From: Mycolicibacterium sp. TUM20985
GTDB lineage: Bacteria; Actinomycetota; Actinomycetes; Mycobacteriales; Mycobacteriaceae
Length of the DNA: 64,000 nucleotides
Direction of reading: 5' to 3'
NCBI RefSeq assembly: GCF_030295745.1
Contig: NZ_AP027291.1
Location: forward strand, 1,116,001-1,180,000
The notes under the pieces were generated by a model. The model did not search any database. It was not told the origin of the DNA and saw nothing but the letters and a program-made list of their open reading frames with translations. Positions 46,016 through 55,658 of the stretch are shown piece after piece. Positions within the stretch are counted from its first letter, which is position 1; every line of letters begins with the position of its first letter. The translations under genes and the position numbers were made by a program.

Positions 46016-49000
46016 ATGACCACTTCGGGGCACCCCCATGTCCAGACCCCGATGTCGGGACTGGTCCGACTCGCGCTGTCCGACCCCGGTCTGGCCGATC
46101 TCACCCGCCGCGCCGCCGAGGCCACCCCCGAATGGGCGCTGGTCGGCCCGGCCAATGCCCGCCTCTTCGTCGCCGCCGCGCTCGCCGAGGCGGGCCCACT
46201 GCTCGTCGTCACCGCGACCGGCCGGGAGGCCGACGACCTGACCGCCGAACTGCAGGCCGTTCTGGGCGACGCGGTCGCGCTGTTCCCGTCCTGGGAGACG
46301 CTGCCGCACGAACGGCTCTCGCCGGGAGTCGAGACGGTCGGCGCCAGAATGATGGTGCTGCGCCGGCTGGCCAAGCCCGACGACACCCGCCTCGGCGCAC
46401 CATTGCGGGTCGTGGTCACCACGGCACGCTCACTGCTGCAGCCGATGGCGCCGGACCTGGCCGACGTCGAGCCGGTCACGCTGACGGTCGGAGCCGAGGC
46501 CGAGTTCGATGGGGTGCTGGAGCGGCTGGTCGAGTTGGCCTACACCCGGGTCGACATGGTCGGCAAGCGCGGCGAGTTCGCGGTCCGCGGCGGCATCCTC
46601 GACGTCTTCGCGCCGACGGCCGAACATCCCGTCCGCGTGGAGTTCTGGGGCGACGAGATATCCGAGATGCGGATGTTCGCCGTCGCCGATCAGCGATCGC
46701 TGACCGACATCGACCTCGACACGCTGATCGCCGTGCCGTGCCGAGAGCTGATGCTGACCGAGGACGTCCGTAAGCGAGCGGCCGCGCTGGCGGCCGATCA
46801 GCCCCATGACGACAACCGCGTCACCGGCACGGTCAGTGACATGCTGGCCAAGCTGGGCGAGGGCATCCCCGTCGACGGGATGGAGGCGCTGCTACCCGTC
46901 CTGCGACCGACTGACCTGTCACTGCTCACCGACCACCTGCCCGCCGGCGCGCCGGTGCTGGTCTGCGACCCGGAGAAGGTCCGGACCCGGGCGGGCGACC
47001 TGATCAAGACGGGGCAGGAGTTCCTGGAGGCGTCGTGGTCGGTCGCCGCGATGGGAGCTCAGGCGCCGATCGACATCGAACAACTCGGCGGGTCCGGCTT
47101 CCGTGAGCTCGCCGACGTCCGCGCCGGCGCCGCCGTCGGCGGACATCCGTGGTGGACGCTGAGCCAGCTGGGCAACCCGGACGCGACGGAACTAGACATT
47201 CGCGCCGCGCCGTCGGCGAGGGGGCAGCAGAACAACCTCGACGAGATGTTCGCGATGCTGCGCGCGCACGTCACGACGGGCGGGCTGGCCGCGGTCGTGA
47301 CGCCGGGCACGGGTACCGCCCACCGCATCGTCGAGCAGTTGGGCGAGGCCGACACCGCCGCGTCGATCCTGGCGCCTGGCGACGTGCCGAAGCCCGGTGT
47401 GGTCGGCGTGCTCAGGGGACCGTTGCGCGATGGTGTGGTGCTGCCGGGCGCCAACCTCGTCGTGATCACCGAGACCGACCTGACGGGCAACCGCGCCGCC
47501 GCCACCGAGGGCAAGCGACTGGCGGCCAAGCGCCGCAACGTCGTCGACCCGCTTGCGCTGACCGCGGGCGATCTCGTCGTCCACGACCAACACGGCATCG
47601 GCCGCTTCGTCGAGATGCAGGAGCGCACCATCGGTGGCGCCCGACGTGAGTACCTCGTCCTCGAATACGCCTCGGCCAAGCGCGGTGGCGGGTCGGACAA
47701 GCTGTTCGTGCCGATGGACTCGTTGGATCAGCTGTCCCGCTACGTCGGCGGGCAGGAGCCGTCGCTGAGCAAGCTCGGCGGCAGCGACTGGACCAACACG
47801 AAGACTAAGGCGCGCAAGGCCGTTCGCGAAATTGCGGGCGAATTGGTGACGCTCTACGCCAAGCGTCAGGCGGCGCCGGGGTTCGCGTTCGGACCGGACA
47901 CGCCGTGGCAGGCGGAGATGGAGGACGCGTTCGGGTTCACCGAGACCATGGATCAGCTGACCGCGATCACCGAGGTCAAGTCCGACATGGAGAAGCCGGT
48001 GCCGATGGATCGGGTGATCTGCGGTGACGTCGGCTACGGCAAGACCGAGATCGCGGTGCGCGCGGCCTTCAAGGCGGTGCAGGCGGGCAAGCAGGTCGCA
48101 ATCCTGGTGCCGACGACGTTGCTCGCCGACCAGCATCTGCAGACGTTCTCGGCGCGGATGGCGGGCTTCCCGGTCACCGTGAAGGGGTTGTCCCGCTTCA
48201 CCGACAACGCCGAGTCGCGCAAGGTTCTCAGCGGCATGAAGGACGGCTCGGTCGACATCGTGATCGGCACCCACCGCCTGCTGCAGACCGGTGTGACGTG
48301 GAAGGACCTCGGCCTGGTCGTGGTCGACGAGGAGCAGCGCTTCGGCGTCGAGCACAAGGAGCACATCAAGTCGATGCGCACCCACGTCGACGTGCTGACG
48401 ATGAGCGCGACGCCGATCCCGCGGACCTTGGAGATGAGCCTGGCAGGCATCCGCGAGATGTCGACCATCCTCACCCCACCCGAGGAGCGCTTCCCCGTGC
48501 TGACCTACGTCGGACCGCATGACGACAAGCAAGTCGCCGCGGCGCTGCGGCGCGAGCTGCTCCGCGACGGGCAAGCGTTCTACATCCACAACCGGGTGCG
48601 AACCATCGATTCGGCCGCGGCCAGGGTCAGGGAACTGGTGCCCGAAGCCAGGGTGGTCGTGGCGCACGGCCAGATGGCCGAGGAGCAGTTGGAGCGCACC
48701 GTCGAGGGGTTCTGGAACCGCGAGTTCGACATCCTGGTGTGCACGACGATCGTCGAGACGGGGCTGGACATCTCGAACGCGAACACGCTGATCGTCGAGC
48801 GTGCGGACACGTTCGGGCTCTCGCAGCTACACCAGCTGCGTGGTCGCGTCGGCCGCAGCCGCGAGCGGGGTTACGCGTACTTCCTCTACCAGCCCGAGGT
48901 GCCGCTGACGGAGACGGCATACGACCGGCTCGCCACGATCGCGCAGAACAACGAGCTCGGCGCGGGCATGGCGGTGGCCATGAAGGACCTCGAGATCCGT

Positions 49001-49651
49001 GGCGCGGGCAACGTGCTGGGCGCCGAGCAGTCCGGCCACGTCGCCGGCGTCGGGTTCGACCTCTACGTCCGCCTGGTGGGCGAGGCGGTCGAGGCGTACC
49101 GAGCCGTGATCGATGGGAATCCCGTTGCGGCCGTTGAGGAACCGAAGGACGTGCGCATCGACCTGCCCGTCGATGCCCACCTGCCACCGGACTACATCGG
49201 CAGCGACCGACTGCGCCTGGAGGGGTATCGCCGACTGGCGGCCGCCTCCGACGACGCCGCCGTCGCGGGTGTCGTCGAAGAACTCGTCGACCGCTACGGG
49301 CCACTCCCGCAGCCCGCCCAGCTCCTGGTGGCGATGGCCAGGCTGCGCCTGCTGTGCCGGCAGTATGGCGTCACCGAGGTGAGCGCGCCCTCGGCGTCCT
49401 CGATCCGCGTCACCCCGCTGACGCTGCTGGATTCGCAGCAACTGCGGCTCAAGCGGATGCATCCCTCGGCGACGTACCGCGCCACCACGTCGACGATCAT
49501 GGTCCCGATTCCCCGCGAGGGCAGCGGGGTCGCGGCACCACGGGTGCGCGACGCCGAATTGCTGCGCGTGGTGGCGGGTTTGCTGCTGGCGCTGGATGGA
49601 AGGCCGCAGGCCGAGGTTGATATAACCGACCTCGGAGGTATTGCCCCATGA
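46016..49651 (+). CDS. mfd: transcription-repair coupling factor Mfd
   Basis: 1211 residues, family length. It removes stalled RNA polymerase at lesions and recruits UvrA. N-terminal UvrB-homology module (about 30-350), RNA-polymerase interaction domain (about 510-590; [20 protein letters not shown]), RecG-like helicase with Walker [12 protein letters not shown] near 670, DEEQRF as DEEQ box, [36 protein letters not shown] and a C-terminal autoinhibitory TRCF domain (about 1040-1150). The stop overlaps the mazG start (ATGA). Rv1020 ortholog. Confidence 0.97.
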   Translation: MTTSGHPHVQTPMSGLVRLALSDPGLADLTRRAAEATPEWALVGPANARLFVAAALAEAGPLLVVTATGREADDLTAELQAVLGDAVALFPSWETLPHERLSPGVETVGARMMVLRRLAKPDDTRLGAPLRVVVTTARSLLQPMAPDLADVEPVTLTVGAEAEFDGVLERLVELAYTRVDMVGKRGEFAVRGGILDVFAPTAEHPVRVEFWGDEISEMRMFAVADQRSLTDIDLDTLIAVPCRELMLTEDVRKRAAALAADQPHDDNRVTGTVSDMLAKLGEGIPVDGMEALLPVLRPTDLSLLTDHLPAGAPVLVCDPEKVRTRAGDLIKTGQEFLEASWSVAAMGAQAPIDIEQLGGSGFRELADVRAGAAVGGHPWWTLSQLGNPDATELDIRAAPSARGQQNNLDEMFAMLRAHVTTGGLAAVVTPGTGTAHRIVEQLGEADTAASILAPGDVPKPGVVGVLRGPLRDGVVLPGANLVVITETDLTGNRAAATEGKRLAAKRRNVVDPLALTAGDLVVHDQHGIGRFVEMQERTIGGARREYLVLEYASAKRGGGSDKLFVPMDSLDQLSRYVGGQEPSLSKLGGSDWTNTKTKARKAVREIAGELVTLYAKRQAAPGFAFGPDTPWQAEMEDAFGFTETMDQLTAITEVKSDMEKPVPMDRVICGDVGYGKTEIAVRAAFKAVQAGKQVAILVPTTLLADQHLQTFSARMAGFPVTVKGLSRFTDNAESRKVLSGMKDGSVDIVIGTHRLLQTGVTWKDLGLVVVDEEQRFGVEHKEHIKSMRTHVDVLTMSATPIPRTLEMSLAGIREMSTILTPPEERFPVLTYVGPHDDKQVAAALRRELLRDGQAFYIHNRVRTIDSAAARVRELVPEARVVVAHGQMAEEQLERTVEGFWNREFDILVCTTIVETGLDISNANTLIVERADTFGLSQLHQLRGRVGRSRERGYAYFLYQPEVPLTETAYDRLATIAQNNELGAGMAVAMKDLEIRGAGNVLGAEQSGHVAGVGFDLYVRLVGEAVEAYRAVIDGNPVAAVEEPKDVRIDLPVDAHLPPDYIGSDRLRLEGYRRLAAASDDAAVAGVVEELVDRYGPLPQPAQLLVAMARLRLLCRQYGVTEVSAPSASSIRVTPLTLLDSQQLRLKRMHPSATYRATTSTIMVPIPREGSGVAAPRVRDAELLRVVAGLLLALDGRPQAEVDITDLGGIAP

Positions 49652-50619
49652 CCGTCGTCTTGGTGGATCCGCGCCGCCCGTCGTTGGTGCCCGTGGAGGC
49701 CATCATGCTGCTTACCGGCGACGTGCAGTACACCGAGGAGATGCCCGTCAGGGTGCCGTGGTCGCTGCCTACGGCCCGGCCCGCCTACACCGGTGAGGAC
49801 GCTCCTGTGCTGCTGTCCTCGGATCCCACGCACCCGATCGTCAGAGCACGTCTGGCTGCGGGCGCGCCGCTGATCTCCTCGCCCGCAACGCAACCCGGCG
49901 AACGGCTGCTCGACGCGGTGGCCATGATGGACAAGCTCCGCACCGACGGGCCGTGGGAGAGCGAGCAGACCCACGATTCACTGCGCCGTTATCTGCTGGA
50001 GGAGACCTACGAGCTCTTCGACGCCATGCGCAGTGGGGACGCGAACGAACTGCGCAACGAGCTCGGAGATGTGTTGCTGCAGGTGCTCTTTCATGCTCGT
50101 ATCGCCGAGGATGCGCCGCAGCACGCGTTCTCCATCGACGACGTCGCTGACGCGCTGGTGCGCAAACTGGTCAATCGGGCCCCGGCAGTGCTTGCCGGAG
50201 AACAGGTTTCCCTCGACGAGCAGTTGGCGCAATGGGAGGAGCGCAAATCGCTGGAGAAGACCCGCGAGTCCGCGATGGACGACGTGCCGACCGGGCAGCC
50301 CGCGCTGGCTCTGGCGCAGAAGGCGATCGCCCGAGCCGAGCGGGCGGGCGTGCCCGCCGAGTTGATTCCGTCGGCAATGCTCACGGTGAGCTTGACGCCC
50401 GACGTCGACGCCGAGAATGCCCTGCGCACAGTGGTGTTGGAGTTCATGGACGACGTCAGGACGGCGGAGAGGGTGATCGCCGCTCGCCGCAACGGGGAAC
50501 TCGACGCCGTGCCCTCGGGAGTGATCGGCGCCGACGAATGGCAGTCAGCCTGGCCGACCGAGCCCTCGGACGAACAGACGCCCGAGGAGTCGGTGGGTCA
50601 AGCGGACCCGATCGGCTGA
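49648..50619 (+). CDS. mazG: nucleoside triphosphate pyrophosphohydrolase MazG
   Basis: 323 residues. It hydrolyses (d)NTPs, especially oxidised ones, to monophosphates. The catalytic helical core has [20 protein letters not shown] and ELFDAM with the E-x-x-E residues, then [20 protein letters not shown] with E-x-x-D. A mycobacterial N-terminal extension (about 1-95) is present. It is translationally coupled to mfd. Its last 22 bases overlap the convergent Ig-like gene. Counterpart of Rv1021. Confidence 0.94.
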   Translation: MTVVLVDPRRPSLVPVEAIMLLTGDVQYTEEMPVRVPWSLPTARPAYTGEDAPVLLSSDPTHPIVRARLAAGAPLISSPATQPGERLLDAVAMMDKLRTDGPWESEQTHDSLRRYLLEETYELFDAMRSGDANELRNELGDVLLQVLFHARIAEDAPQHAFSIDDVADALVRKLVNRAPAVLAGEQVSLDEQLAQWEERKSLEKTRESAMDDVPTGQPALALAQKAIARAERAGVPAELIPSAMLTVSLTPDVDAENALRTVVLEFMDDVRTAERVIAARRNGELDAVPSGVIGADEWQSAWPTEPSDEQTPEESVGQADPIG

Positions 50620-52805
50620 TCGACCGGACCCAGATCGAAGATCGTGAAGAGGGAGGACTGGGCAGTTCCCGGGTCCCTCTTGTAGACGTAGACCTTGTCC
50701 CCGCTCTGAACCACGGTCACCGTCGCGAAATCGGTTGCGGGACCGAGCGCGTACTTGGGTAAGTCGGCGGTTGTGGTGGGCTTGAAGACCAGATCGTCGC
50801 CGACCCGTTCGATCAGCCCGGCCACGCCGACGATCGTCAGCTGGTCCCCCGGGTTGGTCAGACCGCTGGTGTCGGCCGTACCAATCGCCGCGTCGATGGG
50901 GAAACTCGTCGCGAGGGTGCCTGCGATGATCAGCGCGGTCTGAAGGGTGACGGTCACCTTCGCCGAGGTCACGCCACCGTGGCCGTCGTCCAGGGTGAGG
51001 GCGACGATGTCGGTGATCTGCGCGGCGGTTCCCCCCGCTCTGAGCGCGGCGAGGGTCGGCGTATAGCCGAATGTCCCGTCGGCCTTGCGCGTGACGGTGC
51101 CCAGGGCCTGGTCGGCATTCACTGCAGTCACCGTCACGCTGTCGCCGTCCGCGTCGCCGACGTTCGGCGTGATGAGCAGGATGGACGTCGACACCGTGGT
51201 CGTCGAGGTCCCGGTCGCGTCGGAGGTGTAGCTGATCACTATGCGTTCCGACGCGTGTGCCGGGTCGAGCGTGACGGCGGGATCGACGGTGGGAAGCTTG
51301 TTGTCGGGTTTGATGCTCACCACGACTGTTGTCCGGACCTGGGCGCCGTAGCTGTCCGTGGTCGTGACGACGAAGGTGTCGGTGATCGGAGCCGTGCCGA
51401 CGGCGGCCGCGTCGTGGCGGGCCCAGGCGGCGGGTGTGTACTCGTAGACACCGGTGGCCGTATCGATCGTGGCGGTTCCCTTGGGTCTGAGGATGACCAC
51501 GTTGGGGTCTCGGTAGATGGAGTACGTCACGGTGTCACCGTCGGGGTCCGAGGCACCGATGCTTCCGGTGACCACTCCGTCGGCGCCTGGGGCGGGTGCG
51601 GTGATCGTCGGCGGGGCGGTGGGGGCGGTGTTGACGGGGGCAACGGTGACGATGACCATCTGGGTGGCGGGCGCGGCGTGACCGAAGAGGTCGGCGAGTC
51701 CGTGGATGTGCCAGGGGTTGGCGATGGCATCGGTGACGGAGACCGTGAAGCTGTCGGTGCCGCCCTCGTGCGCGAAAGCCGAACTGGGCGTATAGGTGTA
51801 GGTGCCGTCGGAGCCCAGGACGACCACGCCATTCGTTCCCTTGCCGACGAGAGCGTAGGTGAGTTGGTCACCGTCGGCGTCGGCGCCCCCGAGGGTGCCC
51901 TCGACGACGCCGGTCCTGGCATCCTGCGATATCTGCGCCGGGGAAAGGGTGGGCGCGGCGTTGAACAGCGTGTAGTGCAGTCGGCGCACCGCGACCCAGG
52001 CCCCGGCGAGGAGGTCGTTGAGCGGCGACGACGGTAGCGGCACGCCGGGGTCCAGTGCCCCGAAGCCGGTCCAGCGCAACACGTCGGCAACGATTGCGCG
52101 GATGCTCACGGGAGCGGTGACCGCCGCTGGATACGACTTCGTCGTCACGGACACGAGGGCGAGTGGGGCAGCAACGCGCGCGACCGTTTGTATTGCGGCA
52201 CCTGATGTTTCGGGTGCGGCGGCCCCGTCTTTCGGGGTGTCTTCCGGCTGGGTGGTCGCCGCTGGTGCGACCGACCTGTGAGTCGGCGTCTTGGGTGCCG
52301 GCGCGGACGGTGCGTCGCTGCCAGAGTTGGGTGCGTGGCTCGGCGCGGCGGGTATCACCGGGTCCGGTGAATCGACCTGGGGCTCGGCGTCCGGCTCGGG
52401 TTCGACGACGTCGGTCGATGCGGTGGGGATGGTCTCGTCGGCGGCGGCGGCGGCGTCGTCCGTCTCGTCGTCGTCTCCCGATGGCTGGGTTCTCACCACC
52501 CCCTGCGCGCTGAGGGTCGAGCGCGGCACCTCGCCAATGTCCCGGTGTGGCGTGGCGGTCGAGGTTGACGACGGCTCCGCGGTGTCGGCGGTGTTGTCGA
52601 CCGGGTCGGTCGCGGCGTCGTCGGAGGAACTGGCCGCTGGTGCGCTGTCGTCGGCGGTGGCGACGGCCGCGACGGGGGTGACGATCATCGCCGCGCCCAG
52701 GCCCGCGGCCACCGCGCCCGCCTGAAGCCAGCGCCGCACCGCCGGTTGGTCGCCCCGATCGGCGGGATGGCGTGGGTGGGCGGCGTCGTCTAGATCACGC
52801 GGCAT
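50598..52805 (-). CDS. large Ig-like/cadherin-like repeat surface protein
   Basis: 735 residues. N-terminal export segment (about 25-50, AGAVAAGLGAAMIVTPVAAV), a long Asp/Ala/Ser/Pro-rich low-complexity stalk (50-240), then three or more beta-sandwich repeats with cadherin/VCBS-like signatures: GVVEGTLGGADADGDQLTYA, SDGTYTYTPSSAFAH, GVVTGSIGASDPDGDTVTYS and DADGDSVTVT. The repeated D-x-D-G-D suggests Ca2+ binding. No enzyme domain or sortase motif is seen. GGAGGG lies 8 bases before the ATG. It is absent from the M. tuberculosis locus; an adhesive or matrix role is inferred. Confidence 0.8.
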   Translation of the reverse strand: MPRDLDDAAHPRHPADRGDQPAVRRWLQAGAVAAGLGAAMIVTPVAAVATADDSAPAASSSDDAATDPVDNTADTAEPSSTSTATPHRDIGEVPRSTLSAQGVVRTQPSGDDDETDDAAAAADETIPTASTDVVEPEPDAEPQVDSPDPVIPAAPSHAPNSGSDAPSAPAPKTPTHRSVAPAATTQPEDTPKDGAAAPETSGAAIQTVARVAAPLALVSVTTKSYPAAVTAPVSIRAIVADVLRWTGFGALDPGVPLPSSPLNDLLAGAWVAVRRLHYTLFNAAPTLSPAQISQDARTGVVEGTLGGADADGDQLTYALVGKGTNGVVVLGSDGTYTYTPSSAFAHEGGTDSFTVSVTDAIANPWHIHGLADLFGHAAPATQMVIVTVAPVNTAPTAPPTITAPAPGADGVVTGSIGASDPDGDTVTYSIYRDPNVVILRPKGTATIDTATGVYEYTPAAWARHDAAAVGTAPITDTFVVTTTDSYGAQVRTTVVVSIKPDNKLPTVDPAVTLDPAHASERIVISYTSDATGTSTTTVSTSILLITPNVGDADGDSVTVTAVNADQALGTVTRKADGTFGYTPTLAALRAGGTAAQITDIVALTLDDGHGGVTSAKVTVTLQTALIIAGTLATSFPIDAAIGTADTSGLTNPGDQLTIVGVAGLIERVGDDLVFKPTTTADLPKYALGPATDFATVTVVQSGDKVYVYKRDPGTAQSSLFTIFDLGPVDQPIGSA

Positions 52806-52988
52806 GTCGGTGTCCCTCCGGGGATGGTCGGCCCGGTGCGGCGAGAGGTCGTCGGCACGGGTTTCGTACCCATCGTCGGGCGATTCGACGGTGGTCGACC
52901 CCGTAGGCGGCTACCTAAACCCTTGGGTACGGCGAGCGTCCGACTACTCACTTCGGCCAGATTTCGCGGGCCGTCAGCTGGGCGGCCA

Positions 52989-53010
52989 ACCTCCGAAGCC
53001 CCAAGGAGGT
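52989..53010 (+). promoter_or_regulatory. hairpin covering the ribosome site of the LuxR gene
   Basis: ACCTCC at 52989-52994 can pair perfectly with GGAGGT at 53005-53010 across a 10-base loop. The right arm contains the AAGGAGG ribosome site of the LuxR gene, 12 bases before its GTG. Formation of the stem would limit translation. Confidence 0.4.
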
Positions 53011-53021
53011 AGGTTTCGACT

Positions 53022-55658
53022 GTGAGCGAGCGCTGGCCCTTGACGGGCCGGGGTGAGCAGCTCGGCCTGATGGCTGATGCGTTGGGCGGGAACGGGTCTC
53101 GCGGTGTGCTGATCGTCGGACCTGCCGGCGTCGGCAAGACGCGCCTGGCCCACGAGGCGATAACCGCCGCCACCGCACTGGGGCAGACGTCGTACCGCGT
53201 CGCGTGTACGGCCGCGGGTCGATCGGTACCGCTGGGGGCGTTCACCTTCGTCGGCGACATCATCGACGACGTGCGGGTCGCGACGGCGGATCGTGTCATC
53301 GATGCGCTGACCTCGGGGGTCGACGGCCAGATCGTGTTGGGCATCGACGACGCGCACCTGTTGGACGATGCCTCCGCCGACGTCGTCGAGCGGCTGCTGC
53401 GCAGCGGAGCGGTGAGGGCAGTGCTGACGGTCCGGGCGGGCGGACCGGGCAGCGCGGCGGCGGTGGCGCGTTGGAGTGACGCCCTGCTGCGGACGCTGGA
53501 GCTGCAGCCGTTGCTCAGGACGGACTTCGACCGGTTGGTTCGGCGTGCGCTGGTCGGCGCGGTGAACGGTGAGTGTGCGCAACGGCTATGGGCGAGGACT
53601 CGGGGCAATGTCCTCTTCCTGCACCACCTGCTTCACCAAGAGCAAGCCGACGGCCGGCTGCGCGTGGTGGGCGGCCAGTGGCAGTGGGCGGAGACGGCGA
53701 CGATGTCCCAGTCGCTGCGGGATCTGGTGCTGCTGCAGATCGGAGCGATGTCCGACGACGTCCGCGACGTCGTCGGTGCAGTCGCCGTCGCGGACACCAT
53801 TTCCCGGTCCATCCTGACGGGGGTAGCAGAGCCGGCCGCGGTCGAGGAGGCGTCCGGGCGCGGGCTCATCACAGCCGCACCGTCGAGTCCCGATGCGTTC
53901 GTGATCGGCCACCCGTTGTACGCCGAGGCGATCGTGGCGCGTGACGACGCCGGCCTGGCCCGCTTGCGCGGCCGGGTCGCCGTGGCAATCGAACGGGCCG
54001 GTTCATCGGTGCCCGTCGATCCGATTCGGCTGGGACTGCTGTGGCTGGCTTCCGACTTGCCCGCCGACCCAGGGGTTCTCGGGCTGGCCGCCGATGCCGC
54101 CGCCGACCGGCTCGATTCGGTGCTGGCGGAAAGGTTCGCCAGGGCCGCGGTCGGCGCCGGCGGCGGGACGACCGCGAGTCTCCGCCACGCGCGCGCACTG
54201 CACTTCCTCGGCCGCGGCGCGGAGGCCGCGCGCATCCTGGACGGGATACCCCTCGACGACGAGCTCGCCGAGGGCCCCAGCGATCCGTTGATCATTCGGA
54301 TCGCGAACCTGACGTGGGGGATGGGTGCTCTTGACGAGGCCACCCGCCTGGTCGACGACGCACTCGAAACCGCCTCGGGACCCCGGCGTCATGGCCTGCT
54401 GGTCAATCGCGCACTACAGCTGATGCTGGGCGGGAGGCCGGCTGCGGCGATGTCGGTGCTCGGCACCGTGGAGCGCGGACGTCTCGCCCGCCTCGATCAG
54501 ATCACCGCTCTGATCGTCGAGACGATGGCGCTGGCGGATCTGGGTCAGGACCTCGCGGCGGGCGTCAGCGCCAGAGAGTGCGAAGGTCTGGTCGCCGCAT
54601 CGACGCAGCAGGTGCTCCATCTGGTGATCCTGGCGGTGGCGCGGGCGTCGGCCTTGGCGATGGCGGGATATCCGGGTGAGGCACTGGCCGTGGCAGAGCG
54701 CTGCCGCAATCGTTGCGCCGAACTGCCCGGCGTCGCCCGCACGACGTCGGAGGCCGCCTACGGTCTGGTCGCGTTGCGGCGCGGCGACCTGGCCACGGCG
54801 CTGAAGTGCCTGGACCCCGATGTCCTCGACTTCGATGAGTACTCGATCAGTTCTGGTGTCGCATACCGGTATTCGATCTACTATGCCGAGGCCTTGGCCG
54901 TGGCCGGGGATTCGGTGTCGGCAGCCGCCGCTTTGCGGCGGGCTCAGGAGTCGCGCCGATCGAGTGAGGCGCACCTCGACACCTCGCTGCTGCTCGCCGA
55001 ATCCTGGGTGGCCGCGAGCCACGGATCCGGCACCGCCGCCCGCGACGTCGCCCGTCGCGCCGCAGACCTCGCACGCGATCGTCAGCAGTTCGCGCAGGAG
55101 GCGTACTGCCTGCACACGGCGGCGCAGTTCGGCGACGGTTCGGTGGTCACCCGACTCATGGAGTTGGCAACCGTCGTGGAAGGGCCACGCTGCCGGCTCG
55201 CCATCCGGCATGCACGCGCGCTGGCCGACGGTAATGCAATCGAACTCGATTCGGTATCAGCCGGTTTCGAAGTCATGGGCGATCCGCTGGTGGCGGCGCG
55301 AACGGCCTCCCAGGCCGCCGGTCTTCATCGTCGGGCCGGGCGGCGTGGAAGCGCACTGACGGCGGGTGAGCGCGCGATCCGGCTGGCCCGCGGCTGCGGC
55401 GCGGCGGCGGGTCCCATCGTTGCCGAGGCCCGGGTCACGATTCCGTTCACCCGCAGGGAGCGAGAGGTGGCTCTGCTGGTGGCGCGTGGCCTGTCCAACC
55501 GGGAGATCGCCGAGGCCCTCTCGCTGTCGGTGCGGACGGTCGAAGGCCACGTCCGGCACTCGTGCGCCAAGGCCGACGTCGCCAGCCGCACCGAACTTGC
55601 GCTGTTGATCACGCGCGTCGATGTGGAGGGGGTCGAGCCGGGCGCGGCGACGGTTTGA
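53022..55658 (+). CDS. LuxR-family ATPase regulator (LAL type), intact copy
   Basis: 878-residue large transcription regulator. N-terminal AAA/STAND ATPase with Walker A GPAGVGKTRLA (about 33) and Walker B IVLGIDDAHLL; a long helical TPR-like middle; and a C-terminal LuxR helix-turn-helix (about 810-870; FTRREREVALLVARGLSNRE, IAEALSLSVRTVEGHV). ATP or an inducer probably drives self-assembly before DNA binding. The GTG start is 12 bases after AAGGAGG, which is itself in a hairpin. A paralogous but frameshifted gene converges on it with a 50-base overlap. Confidence 0.9.
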   Translation: MSERWPLTGRGEQLGLMADALGGNGSRGVLIVGPAGVGKTRLAHEAITAATALGQTSYRVACTAAGRSVPLGAFTFVGDIIDDVRVATADRVIDALTSGVDGQIVLGIDDAHLLDDASADVVERLLRSGAVRAVLTVRAGGPGSAAAVARWSDALLRTLELQPLLRTDFDRLVRRALVGAVNGECAQRLWARTRGNVLFLHHLLHQEQADGRLRVVGGQWQWAETATMSQSLRDLVLLQIGAMSDDVRDVVGAVAVADTISRSILTGVAEPAAVEEASGRGLITAAPSSPDAFVIGHPLYAEAIVARDDAGLARLRGRVAVAIERAGSSVPVDPIRLGLLWLASDLPADPGVLGLAADAAADRLDSVLAERFARAAVGAGGGTTASLRHARALHFLGRGAEAARILDGIPLDDELAEGPSDPLIIRIANLTWGMGALDEATRLVDDALETASGPRRHGLLVNRALQLMLGGRPAAAMSVLGTVERGRLARLDQITALIVETMALADLGQDLAAGVSARECEGLVAASTQQVLHLVILAVARASALAMAGYPGEALAVAERCRNRCAELPGVARTTSEAAYGLVALRRGDLATALKCLDPDVLDFDEYSISSGVAYRYSIYYAEALAVAGDSVSAAAALRRAQESRRSSEAHLDTSLLLAESWVAASHGSGTAARDVARRAADLARDRQQFAQEAYCLHTAAQFGDGSVVTRLMELATVVEGPRCRLAIRHARALADGNAIELDSVSAGFEVMGDPLVAARTASQAAGLHRRAGRRGSALTAGERAIRLARGCGAAAGPIVAEARVTIPFTRREREVALLVARGLSNREIAEALSLSVRTVEGHVRHSCAKADVASRTELALLITRVDVEGVEPGAATV

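Noticed and set aside
47192..48667. 491-codon antisense frame inside mfd
   Set aside because: Shadow of mfd codon bias; no motif, no ribosome site, Arg/His-rich composition.
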